Positions 45,215-53,217 of a stretch of 64,000 nt of DNA are shown one piece after another. This DNA is from Pseudoalteromonas prydzensis. Lineage in GTDB: Bacteria; Pseudomonadota; Gammaproteobacteria; Enterobacterales; Alteromonadaceae. Within the stretch, counting starts at the first letter, position 1. Each line of letters starts with the position of its first letter. A program made the position numbers and the translations under genes. The stretch spans positions 62,001-126,000 of the forward strand of contig NZ_BDDT01000013.1 in assembly GCF_001661495.1 (NCBI RefSeq), in the 5' to 3' direction. The notes beneath the pieces were generated by a model. That model saw only the letters and a list, made by a program, of their open reading frames with translations. It had not been told where the DNA came from and did no database searches.

Positions 45215-46269
45215 AACTGCTCTTTCTCAACCACTAGGTCAAACATCAAAGTTACATCATCAACACTTATTTGTTCCATTAAGTCACTCCCTTTAACCCG
45301 CGTGCCCCATGGTAATTGTTCAGCCGTTTTACCAGTTTGCTTTAGTAAGTTTTGATGGTAAACCTCAACCACGTAATTTTGATACAAATAAGGGCCAGTA
45401 CGCTTAGGGTTTGAATGCGCATATAAACCAATCACCGGAGTGCCTACGGTTACCGCCATATGCGCAGGGCCAGTATCCGGTGCTAATACCAATGCCGCTC
45501 GCTTTAAAACACATAAAAGCTCTTTAAGCTTTGTTTTACCCACTAAATTAAGAATGGGAGTACTGGTAGCTGCGATAATGTCATTGCTAAGCGTCACTTC
45601 AAGGGCTGTTGGACCGCCAGTAATCACCACATGAAAACCTTGGCTGTGTGCATGCTCGGCAAGTTTTGCGTAACGCTCAGCAAGCCAGTTACGCTCTTTT
45701 TTACTGGCAGCAGGGGAAATCACAAAAATTCGCCCCGCTAAACGCTCTGCTCCAAGTAATTCATCCGCTGTTGTTTGATCTTGCTCGCTGACAGGCATCT
45801 CCCAACTAGGTTGATAATCGGCAACACCTATCGCTTGCGCAAAACCTTTGAAGCCTTCTAACACATGAGCGTGTTGCTGTGGTGCTATGCGTTTATTAAT
45901 AAATAAACTATGTAACTCTTTTGAGCGCGCCCAATCAAAGCCAATTTTAACTTTAGCAGGGATACAACGCGCCACTAAGTTAGCCCGAAGCGCCACTTGC
46001 ATATGCAGTAGCACATCAAACTTACGGCCTTTAAATTGTTGTTTTAGCTGCTGATAAGCTGCTTTGCCTTGTTTTTTATCAAACACCACCAGCTCAACAC
46101 CTGGTAAATCAGCCAGTAGCATGGCTTCAACGTTGCCGACCACCCAGGTAACTTTTGCATTGGGGTGCGCTTTTTGAATTGCTTGTACTGCTGAAACACC
46201 ATGGCAAACATCACCAATTGCTGAGAGTCTTAAAATACAAATATCTGAATAGGTAATTGAGTCAGTCAC
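45211..46269 (-). CDS. Glycosyltransferase family 9 (LPS heptosyltransferase-like)
   Basis: 352 aa, GTG start. GT-B fold: 'ILRLSAIGDVCHGVSAVQAI' (residues 12-31), 'ISPAASKKERNWLAERYAKLAEH' (acceptor/ADP-heptose region), 'VITGGP' and 'LAPDTGPAHMAVTVGTPVIGLYAHSNPKRTGPY' (sugar-nucleotide motif). Closest by feel to heptosyltransferase I (WaaC/RfaC-like), but a secure WaaC versus WaaF call needs a search. It should add L-glycero-D-manno-heptose to Kdo of the LPS inner core on the cytoplasmic face of the inner membrane. It is co-translated with gmhB and divergent from kdkA. Confidence 0.88.
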   Translation of the reverse strand: MTDSITYSDICILRLSAIGDVCHGVSAVQAIQKAHPNAKVTWVVGNVEAMLLADLPGVELVVFDKKQGKAAYQQLKQQFKGRKFDVLLHMQVALRANLVARCIPAKVKIGFDWARSKELHSLFINKRIAPQQHAHVLEGFKGFAQAIGVADYQPSWEMPVSEQDQTTADELLGAERLAGRIFVISPAASKKERNWLAERYAKLAEHAHSQGFHVVITGGPTALEVTLSNDIIAATSTPILNLVGKTKLKELLCVLKRAALVLAPDTGPAHMAVTVGTPVIGLYAHSNPKRTGPYLYQNYVVEVYHQNLLKQTGKTAEQLPWGTRVKGSDLMEQISVDDVTLMFDLVVEKEQL

Positions 46270-46396
46270 AGAAGTCCTTAGCGTATGCTTGGTAATTGTG
46301 ATGATCTTAAATTAACTACTCGCTATTGCAAGCACTTATACTAGGCTTTAAAACAGGTTAAGATACCGTTATCGCCTGTAATTAAGTAAATACATT

Positions 46397-47119
46397 ATGT
46401 TTAATCAACAAACCATCAATGAGCACATCATTTTAAGCCACCCAGAGTACAGCGCTCAAGTTAGCTTAAATTGGTTTGATAATGAATATTGGCAACAACA
46501 AGGTAAGATCGTCGGTGCGAAGAAAGGTCGCGCTACTGCATGGTTTTTTTGCCATCACGACTTAACAGCCGTACTTAGACATTATTGGCGAGGCGGTTTA
46601 GTTGGTAAAGTATTAAGCGATCAATACCTGTACAGAGGCGTTGAAAAAACGCGTGTCTACCAAGAGTTTGCGCTGATGATGCAACTCATTAAACTCGGTT
46701 TAAACGTGCCGATGCCGATTGCAGCAAAGATCTGTGTACAAGGTTTAATATACCGCGGCGATATTATTACCCAAGCGATTACTGGCGCGCAAAGTGTGCT
46801 GGATGTACTAAAAACTCGCCCTTTAACGAAACAAGAGCTTGAGCAAATTGCTCATACTATTGCGGATTTTCATAATCATGGCGTGTATCACGCTGATTTG
46901 AATATTAACAACATTCTCTTTGATGAAACGGGCGAGGTATATATTATTGACTTTGACCGCGGTGAACTAAAACCCCCTGCCAGTCATTGGCAGCAAGCTA
47001 ATATGACTCGCCTTGCTCGTTCATTTCATAAAGAGCAAGGCAGAAATCAAGTCATGCATTGGCAACCAAGCGACTGGCAGCAGTTACACACAGCATACCA
47101 GTCCACTCTAAAAATATAG
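46397..47119 (+). CDS. kdkA: 3-deoxy-D-manno-octulosonic acid kinase
   Basis: 240 aa, protein-kinase-like fold. 'YRGVEKTRVYQEFALMMQL', the catalytic loop 'HADLNINNILFDE' (D-x(4)-N) and 'IIDFDRGEL' (DFD) are diagnostic for KdkA (WaaP family). It phosphorylates the single Kdo of lipid A-Kdo at O-4, as known from Haemophilus and Vibrio, and predicts a one-Kdo, phosphorylated inner core. Divergent from the GT9 gene and convergent with hldE (3-nt gap). Confidence 0.93.
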   Translation: MFNQQTINEHIILSHPEYSAQVSLNWFDNEYWQQQGKIVGAKKGRATAWFFCHHDLTAVLRHYWRGGLVGKVLSDQYLYRGVEKTRVYQEFALMMQLIKLGLNVPMPIAAKICVQGLIYRGDIITQAITGAQSVLDVLKTRPLTKQELEQIAHTIADFHNHGVYHADLNINNILFDETGEVYIIDFDRGELKPPASHWQQANMTRLARSFHKEQGRNQVMHWQPSDWQQLHTAYQSTLKI

Positions 47120-47122
47120 CCG

Positions 47123-48562
47123 TTAAGCCTTTATTTTACTGATCACTTTAGACGTAGAGCAGCCATTTAGAAATTCAAGGACTTCTACTTTTCCACCATG
47201 GCGAAGTACATGTTCAGCACCGGCAATTTGCTCAACCGTGTAATCGCCTCCCTTTACTAAGATATCAGGGCTGATCAGTTCAATTAATTTAGCGGGTGTA
47301 TCGTTTTCTTCAACTGCACCAAATGGAATAACCCAATCAACTGATGCCAAAGCGCTCAGCACCATGGCCCGCTCATCAAGTGGGTTAATTGGACGCTCAG
47401 GGCCTTTTAAACGCGTGATTGATTCATCGTTATTTAAGCCAACCACTAAACGGTCACCACGTGCTTTAGCTTGCGCTAAATAGCGTACATGCCCTGCATG
47501 AAGAATATCAAAACAGCCATTGGTAAACACGATAGTTTCACCATTTTGTTTTGCAAACTCAATGTGTTTCAACACATCATCAAATGGAGTTTGATAATGC
47601 TCACCGGTTTTTTGTAAATATTGACCTAGTTTACGGCTTAGCTCTTCAGGCGATACCGTCGCAGCACCTAACTTACTCACTGCAATACCTGCAGCAAGGT
47701 TAGCAATTTCAACCGCATCTTTTGGCTGCATGCCAGCACCTAACATCACCGCCAAAGTTGCAATAACTGTATCTCCAGCACCAGTAACATCACTGACTTC
47801 AAGCTGTTGCGCTGAAAAATCGTGTTTTTCATCAGCACTGATCAGCGACATGCCTTGCTCTGAGCGCGTTAACAGCATAGCTGCAACACCAGCATCTTTA
47901 ATTAATGCCCGCGCGCTATCAGTTAAGCTTTGCTCTGAATCCGTTTTACCACCGGCGAGTTTAAACTCATTTAAATTAGGGGTGATATAGTCAGCGCCCC
48001 GATATAAATTCAAATCGGCTGATTTAGGGTCAATTAATACTGTTTTTCCAGCATTTTTTGCTAATGTAATCATTTGTTGGATCAGGCTTAATGAGCCTTT
48101 ATTGTAATCAGAAAACAATACAAAATCGTAGTCATCTAAGACTAATTGCAGACGATTTAAAAGTAGTTGACTGTGTTGCTCAGTAAACATCTCTTCTAAA
48201 TCAAGGCGGACAACTTGCTGATGACGGCTAATTACGCGCATTTTTGAAATAGTTGGCAAATCACAAACACTCACTAATTGTGAATCTATACGTTCATCAG
48301 CAAGAATTCGCTCTAAGATTTGCCCGCTTTCATCTTCACCAATCAAACCCAACAAGCCAACTTTACCATCTAAACGGGCAATGTTTTTTGCTACGTTTGC
48401 AGCGCCACCCGCTTTATCTTCAAATTTACTTACTTTTACTATAGGCACTGGTGCTTCTGGCGATATACGCCCTGAATCACCATGCCAATAGCGGTCAAGC
48501 ATTACATCTCCAACCACTAATATTTTTGCGTTCGACAGGTTTTTAAACAGCCCTAAATCCAT
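47123..48562 (-). CDS. hldE: Bifunctional heptose 7-phosphate kinase / heptose 1-phosphate adenylyltransferase
   Basis: 479 aa. The N-terminal PfkB-type kinase (1-320) has '[10 protein letters not shown]', 'GGAANVAKN' and '[14 protein letters not shown]' (catalytic Asp). The C-terminal nucleotidyltransferase (345-479) has '[20 protein letters not shown]' with HAGH and '[15 protein letters not shown]'. It makes D-beta-D-heptose-1,7-bisphosphate and later ADP-D-beta-D-heptose. ATG 48562 overlaps the gmhA stop as TAATG. Confidence 0.97.
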   Translation of the reverse strand: MDLGLFKNLSNAKILVVGDVMLDRYWHGDSGRISPEAPVPIVKVSKFEDKAGGAANVAKNIARLDGKVGLLGLIGEDESGQILERILADERIDSQLVSVCDLPTISKMRVISRHQQVVRLDLEEMFTEQHSQLLLNRLQLVLDDYDFVLFSDYNKGSLSLIQQMITLAKNAGKTVLIDPKSADLNLYRGADYITPNLNEFKLAGGKTDSEQSLTDSARALIKDAGVAAMLLTRSEQGMSLISADEKHDFSAQQLEVSDVTGAGDTVIATLAVMLGAGMQPKDAVEIANLAAGIAVSKLGAATVSPEELSRKLGQYLQKTGEHYQTPFDDVLKHIEFAKQNGETIVFTNGCFDILHAGHVRYLAQAKARGDRLVVGLNNDESITRLKGPERPINPLDERAMVLSALASVDWVIPFGAVEENDTPAKLIELISPDILVKGGDYTVEQIAGAEHVLRHGGKVEVLEFLNGCSTSKVISKIKA

Positions 48563-49152
48563 TAACTCTGCCCCGCTACAACCATATCAATGGCTTCACA
48601 TAACCAATGACCAATAAACATATGTGCTTCTTGAATACGCGCAGTTTCGTCATTTTTAATAATAATGGGTAACTTAGCGATATCTTTTACTTTACCGCCA
48701 TCGCGGCCTGTAAATGCAACTGTATAAGCGCCTATTTCATTTGCCGCCGCAAGCGCCAGATTGATATTAGCGCTAGTACCAGAGGTAGTTAAACCAATCA
48801 CTAAATCCTCAGGCTTACATAACGCAAGAACCTGACGCTCAAAAACCGTATCAAAGTGATAGTCGTTACTGTGTGCGGTTAAGATTGATGTATCGGTTGT
48901 CAATGCCATTGATGCCAACGGACCACGTTCTAATTTGTAACGTACAACAAACTCCGCCGCTAAATGCTGGGCATCTGCTGCGCTGCCACCATTACCAAAC
49001 CAAATCACTTTACCACCGGCTTGCAAAGTACTATGGCACACCTCAAGCAATTGCATTACTTGCGGATGATAGGTTTCCATCGTCTCAAACAATAGTTGGT
49101 GACGGGTTAAACTTTCAAGGTAGCTGCTCGCTACAGAATCAATATTAGACAT
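48562..49152 (-). CDS. gmhA: Sedoheptulose 7-phosphate isomerase (gmhA-like)
   Basis: 196 aa SIS-domain isomerase: '[23 protein letters not shown]', '[14 protein letters not shown]', '[15 protein letters not shown]' and '[14 protein letters not shown]' match GmhA/LpcA, including the Glu and His of the active site. It converts sedoheptulose 7-phosphate to D-glycero-D-manno-heptose 7-phosphate, the first step of ADP-heptose synthesis. AAGAGGA precedes ATG 49152. The DiaA paralogue has the same fold, but coupling to hldE (TAATG) argues for GmhA. Wzi lies 33 nt upstream. Confidence 0.9.
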   Translation of the reverse strand: MSNIDSVASSYLESLTRHQLLFETMETYHPQVMQLLEVCHSTLQAGGKVIWFGNGGSAADAQHLAAEFVVRYKLERGPLASMALTTDTSILTAHSNDYHFDTVFERQVLALCKPEDLVIGLTTSGTSANINLALAAANEIGAYTVAFTGRDGGKVKDIAKLPIIIKNDETARIQEAHMFIGHWLCEAIDMVVAGQS

Positions 49153-49185
49153 GGGTAATCCTCTTAAAATAAGTCTGACTAGCTA

Positions 49186-50676
49186 CTACCAAAAAAGTGC
49201 CACAGATAGCCACGTATAGTTTTCACCAAATACATCTTCACCATAGGTCAACGTAGTTTCAATATTATATTCTTGCCATTTTCGGTTATTGCTGATTTGC
49301 AGCTCAATAGCTTTTTCGTAATCGGCCGTTGTTTGACCCCATTCATTTAAATAATTACTTTTATTTTCAATAGTGGTAACTTTTGCTCGCCAAAGCGAGC
49401 TGTAATTAGCATTGTAAACTAATTCTAATGAATGCACCTGAGTCGGTGGTGCATCCGCATATACCCTTAAAGGCTCATCAGCATGTTCATTTAAATAGCG
49501 TTGATCTGCTGCAAAATGACCAGTGCTAAAGCCATCTTTGGTGTTACCATAAACAGGATAAACTTCATTTACATACCATAAACTATGCATGTTGGTATAT
49601 TCATATCTAAATGATAACTCATCTGTTAACAGCGGTAAGAACAAGCCAACATTAGCAACCGTGTTTCCAAATTGGTAATTTTTATGATTTTTAGTATCTT
49701 CACCACCGTATTCAAAATAAAACTCGGCCGGCATCCCCCAATCAAAATTAATACTACTCGTTATAGTGACATACTGATCCCCAAGCTCATTATCTCGACC
49801 ACCTTCAACCATTGCTGCATTATCATTACCAGCGGGGTCAAAAAAAGCCTTAACTACATCACTAAAACCAACCTCTCGAGGCCCTCCGCCAAACTGCATC
49901 ATGCGATTTAAGCCAATCTTCCAGCCAGATACAGGCTCAATGCTGATATGAGTTCCGGCTAAACGTGGTGTGCCGTCATGTAGTTCATCTTGATATAAAA
50001 TACCCTTTTCAACATGTTCAAGTTCAGAGTAATAAAGCTCAAAATCAAAGTTCCACCAATTGTGCGCAGGTGCCACCATGCCTAATGAAATCGATGGTGA
50101 AGTTCGTGCATTAGTCGAAATAATTTGTGCTGATTGTTTAAATGGTGAAAACCAATGCTCTTTATAGCCAATATTCAGCTGTAAATCATCGCCAGCAAAA
50201 CTAACAAAACTATTATAGTTAACTAATTTATTTTGTTTGGCACGATAATCAGCACCTACTTGCACTAAACTGTAATCATTAGGGCGCCAAATACCTTCAA
50301 AAAATACCTGACCCCACTCATCAGAGCTAACCCCCCGTTGATTTGCAAGTTTAGTTGATTGCTCCCCATCAGCTCTAAGCTTTACACCAACACGTGTAAT
50401 ATTGTCACTACCTTGATAAGGCTTTATTTTCGCACGTATTGCTGACACTAAACTTGGTTGTGAGTTTTGCAATTTAGTAAGCGCCGCTTCAACTTCCGTT
50501 AAGCGATAAGGCTTGGCCATTGGCGTGCCAGAAGTAAGCGCAAATAAAGTATCGAGCTGATGATCAAGCTGTGCATCCATGCCTATCGGTAAGTATGCAG
50601 TAGGTGTTGCAAATGAAGAGAATGCGCAACTTATAAAACTGGTTAATACCGCGGCTTTTATCAATTTGAATTTCAT
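49186..50676 (-). CDS. Wzi-family capsule assembly outer-membrane protein
   Basis: 496 aa from ATG 50676 (ATG 50694 also possible). Signal peptide (cleavage near SSFA). The mature part begins 'TAYLPIGMDAQLDHQLDTLFAL', the helical bundle seen in Wzi, then an 18-strand barrel with 'LNIGYKEHWFSP' and 'WWNFDFELYYSELE', ending in LSVALFW. Wzi binds exopolysaccharide at the cell surface. It is upstream of gmhA-hldE with a 33-nt gap, apparently in the same transcript; no capsule export genes (wza, wzc) are in the window. Confidence 0.85.
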   Translation of the reverse strand: MKFKLIKAAVLTSFISCAFSSFATPTAYLPIGMDAQLDHQLDTLFALTSGTPMAKPYRLTEVEAALTKLQNSQPSLVSAIRAKIKPYQGSDNITRVGVKLRADGEQSTKLANQRGVSSDEWGQVFFEGIWRPNDYSLVQVGADYRAKQNKLVNYNSFVSFAGDDLQLNIGYKEHWFSPFKQSAQIISTNARTSPSISLGMVAPAHNWWNFDFELYYSELEHVEKGILYQDELHDGTPRLAGTHISIEPVSGWKIGLNRMMQFGGGPREVGFSDVVKAFFDPAGNDNAAMVEGGRDNELGDQYVTITSSINFDWGMPAEFYFEYGGEDTKNHKNYQFGNTVANVGLFLPLLTDELSFRYEYTNMHSLWYVNEVYPVYGNTKDGFSTGHFAADQRYLNEHADEPLRVYADAPPTQVHSLELVYNANYSSLWRAKVTTIENKSNYLNEWGQTTADYEKAIELQISNNRKWQEYNIETTLTYGEDVFGENYTWLSVALFW

Positions 50677-50829
50677 AACGACTATATTTTTCATAAAGGT
50701 AGAGAAATATTACCAAATTAGCCGCAACTAAACACTCAAAACTAGCTTGTGTAACGATTTTTAACAATTTCACATTTTGCTTGATGGTTATCCGCGTTAT
50801 CATTAACCTTTATAATTCGAGGCTAGAAA

Positions 50830-52113
50830 ATGGCACGCTTTTTTTACTCACTTACTCTTTATCTGCTAAGCCCAGTTATAGGCTTTTATTTATATGTACT
50901 AAGAGGCAAAAAAAATGCAGGTTATCGTGCCCACTTCGCGGAGCGATTCGGCTTCATTCGCACGCACAACCCGCAAAGTAAAAAGCCAACAATTATGATT
51001 CACTGTGCGTCAGTTGGTGAAGTTCTTGCGGCAACACCTTTAATTAAAGAATTGCAAAATCAGCAGCCTGACTATTCGATTACGCTCACCTGCAACACCC
51101 CTACCGGACGCGAGCAGATTCACGCCAATTTTAAAGATTCAGTGCGATGTGTCTATTTACCGCTTGATTTTCCCTGTGCCACTGCGCGTTTTTTAAAAAG
51201 TCTCCAACCATCATTATTATGCATTTTAGAAACCGAACTTTGGCCAAACCTGCTTGCGCAAAGTAAACAGCGTAATATTCCTGTTCTAGTACTCAATGCG
51301 CGATTATCGGCTAAATCCCAGCAGGGTTACCAAAAAGTAGCACCGCTAACACGTACACTGATGAATTCTATTTCCGCATTGGCGAGCCACAATCAAGACG
51401 ACGCCACTCGCTTTATCGAACTTGGTCTTGATGCAAAAAAAGTGCATATTACGGGGTCAATTAAATTTGATATAAAGCCAACTAGCGAGCAGTTAGACAA
51501 AGTCGATACCCTAAAAAGCCAATACAACAAGCAACGTTTTATCTGGGTTGCCGGTTCCACACACCCTATTGAGCATGAATTAATCTTAACTGCACATCAG
51601 CGTCTTTTAGAAGTTGCGCCAGATGCGTTACTAGTCATAGCCCCACGCCACCCTGAGCAGTTCGATAAGGTAGCAGCCTTGCTTGCCAGTTCGACATTAA
51701 GCTTCAGCAGGCGCAGCCACAACAACTACCAAAATGAACACGTACTGCTTGGCGATACCTTAGGTGAGCTGCAATGTTTATATGGCATGGCTAACATTAG
51801 TTATATTGGAGGGAGTTTAATTGAGCGCGGTGGTCACAATCCTCTAGAATCTGCGGCTTTTTCTGTGGGGGTGTTAAGCGGCCCACATACCTATAATTTT
51901 AACCATGTTTATCCTGAGCTTATTAAGCTTGGGGGTTGTATCCTAGTAAGCGAAGTCACAAGCTTAACAGAGCAGTTAATAAAGCTTTACCAGCAACCTG
52001 TATTTTGCCAACAGTTAGGCTTACAAGCTGCGCAATGTGTTGCAAATAATCAAGGCGCCATAGCCAAAACCATCAATATCATTAACAAATATTTAGAGCC
52101 TCACAATGACTAA
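50830..52113 (+). CDS. waaA: 3-deoxy-D-manno-octulosonic acid transferase
   Basis: 427 aa. The N-terminal membrane anchor (1-20), 'KNAGYRAHFAERFGF' and 'IMIHCASVGEVLAATPLI' (catalytic Glu region), 'LETELWPNLL', and C-terminal 'GDTLGELQCLYGMANISYIGGSLIERGGHNPLESAAFSVGV' (CMP-Kdo site) are all typical. WaaA (KdtA) transfers Kdo from CMP-Kdo to lipid IVA. With KdkA present it is probably monofunctional (one Kdo). Divergent from wzi and overlapping the DUF1415 gene by 8 nt. Confidence 0.96.
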   Translation: MARFFYSLTLYLLSPVIGFYLYVLRGKKNAGYRAHFAERFGFIRTHNPQSKKPTIMIHCASVGEVLAATPLIKELQNQQPDYSITLTCNTPTGREQIHANFKDSVRCVYLPLDFPCATARFLKSLQPSLLCILETELWPNLLAQSKQRNIPVLVLNARLSAKSQQGYQKVAPLTRTLMNSISALASHNQDDATRFIELGLDAKKVHITGSIKFDIKPTSEQLDKVDTLKSQYNKQRFIWVAGSTHPIEHELILTAHQRLLEVAPDALLVIAPRHPEQFDKVAALLASSTLSFSRRSHNNYQNEHVLLGDTLGELQCLYGMANISYIGGSLIERGGHNPLESAAFSVGVLSGPHTYNFNHVYPELIKLGGCILVSEVTSLTEQLIKLYQQPVFCQQLGLQAAQCVANNQGAIAKTINIINKYLEPHND

Positions 52114-52669
52114 ACTCATAAATACCACATTAGCAGAGCAGCAAACCCGCCTTTGGGTATCGAATGTCATTGTTAAATATAACTTTTGCCCTTTCGCTCG
52201 CAAAGAAGTTGAGAATAATTGTATTCATTATCAAACCAGCCTTGCCACTCGCATTGATGATGCTGTGATGGAAATGATTGAGCAGTGTATAGAACTTGAA
52301 AGACAACCAGCACGTGAAACAACATTACTAATGTTTGAGCAGGGCTTTGCTGATTTTGAAGCGTTTTTAGATTTAGTGGATTTAGCCAATGCACTGTTAG
52401 TAGCACAAGGCTTTGAAAGCAAATACCAAATAGCAAACTTCCACCCAGATTATGTATTTGCTGATAGCGATGATAGTGATGCAGCTAACTATACCAACCG
52501 CGCACCTTTTCCCACCTTACATTTAATTCGCGAAGCCAGTATGAGCGCTGCATTAGATGAATACGACGAGCCTGAATCTATCCCTGAGCACAATATCAAC
52601 TTAGCCCGCCGTAAAGGCATTGATTTTTGGCAGCAGCTACTTGCAGGGTGTAAAAAACCTAGCGCCTAA
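52106..52669 (+). CDS. DUF1415 domain-containing protein
   Basis: 187 aa DUF1415 protein: 'WVSNVIVKYNFCPFARKE' near the N-terminus (single conserved Cys-Pro-Phe), 'FHPDYVFADSDDSDAANYTNRAPFPTLHLIREASM' in the middle and 'NINLARRKGIDFWQQLL' at the end. It is cytoplasmic, no signal. Function unknown; the C-P-F-A motif suggests a redox or metal role but that is only a guess. It overlaps waaA by 8 nt. Its last four codons and stop form part of a 10-bp hairpin. Confidence 0.88.
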   Translation: MTKLINTTLAEQQTRLWVSNVIVKYNFCPFARKEVENNCIHYQTSLATRIDDAVMEMIEQCIELERQPARETTLLMFEQGFADFEAFLDLVDLANALLVAQGFESKYQIANFHPDYVFADSDDSDAANYTNRAPFPTLHLIREASMSAALDEYDEPESIPEHNINLARRKGIDFWQQLLAGCKKPSA

Positions 52670-52679
52670 GCGCTAGGTT
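52656..52679 (-). terminator. Terminator of ydbH operon lying inside the DUF1415 gene end
   Basis: AACCTAGCGC (52656-52665), CTAA loop, GCGCTAGGTT (52670-52679): a perfect 10-bp stem. On the minus strand it is followed directly by a run of T, a canonical intrinsic terminator 11 nt after the ydbL stop. On the plus strand the TAA of the DUF1415 gene is in the loop and no T-tract is adjacent. Confidence 0.85.
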
Positions 52680-52689
52680 AAGCATTTCG

Positions 52690-53025
52690 TTATTTTTTAA
52701 CCCATTCGCCGTTCACTTCAATAAAGTGACCGGATTGAGTTTTTTCAATCGTCTTTGCCGCCGCTAATGCTTCAACCTGAGCAAGCGACAAATTGTTCTT
52801 TTTCGCAAGCTTTAAATATTGTGCTTTACGTTTTGCGTTAATTTCATCAACAACTGCTTTAGCCTCTGCATTTTGTACCACAAGACCTAAATAACCCGAG
52901 CTGTCTTCGCCTACTAAACCTTGGTTTTTGGCATCATCTAAACTAATAGCCCACGCCGAAAACGACAAACAAACGGCGCTCAATAACGTGATTATGTTTA
53001 GTTTTTTATTTTTTACTCTGCTCAT
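52690..53025 (-). CDS. ydbL: YdbL family protein (DUF1318)
   Basis: 111 aa with a signal peptide (cleavage near AWA, about residue 27). The mature protein is the DUF1318 domain: 'LDDAKNQGLVGEDSSGYLGLV', 'VVDEINAKRKAQYLKLAKKNN' and 'GQ/GHFIEVNGEWVKK'. It is periplasmic. In E. coli YdbL works with YdbH and YnbE and is thought to help assemble YnbE onto the YdbH bridge. Last gene of the ydbH-ynbE-ydbL operon, 9 nt after ynbE. Confidence 0.92.
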   Translation of the reverse strand: MSRVKNKKLNIITLLSAVCLSFSAWAISLDDAKNQGLVGEDSSGYLGLVVQNAEAKAVVDEINAKRKAQYLKLAKKNNLSLAQVEALAAAKTIEKTQSGHFIEVNGEWVKK

Positions 53026-53034
53026 AATGGTTCC

Positions 53035-53217
53035 TTAGAATAATTCGCTATCATCACTAAATAAATTGTCGAGTTCTTTGTCAACTTTTACACGGATCTC
53101 ATGATCAACTTTCACATTCAAGTTAATCGTGATCGGCTCTTTTGCTGCCACCTCAACACGATGTGTGCATGCACTGAGTAATCCCAATACTGTTAATATC
53201 ACTAACCATTTAGTCAT
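53035..53217 (-). CDS. ynbE: YnbE-like outer-membrane lipoprotein
   Basis: 60 aa from ATG 53217; it overlaps the ydbH end by 8 nt. The lipoprotein signal has lipobox LLSAC (Cys17). The mature 44 residues are a beta-rich strand region with a repetitive hydrophobic/charged pattern ('ITINLNVKVDHEIRVKVDKEL'-like), then acidic. YnbE extends the YdbH beta-sheet to the outer membrane by strand stacking. Confidence 0.93.
   Translation of the reverse strand: MTKWLVILTVLGLLSACTHRVEVAAKEPITINLNVKVDHEIRVKVDKELDNLFSDDSELF

Noticed and set aside
50564-50803. 79-aa minus-strand frame over the wzi start
   Set aside because: Overlaps the wzi signal peptide in another frame and its AT-rich promoter; no ribosome site.
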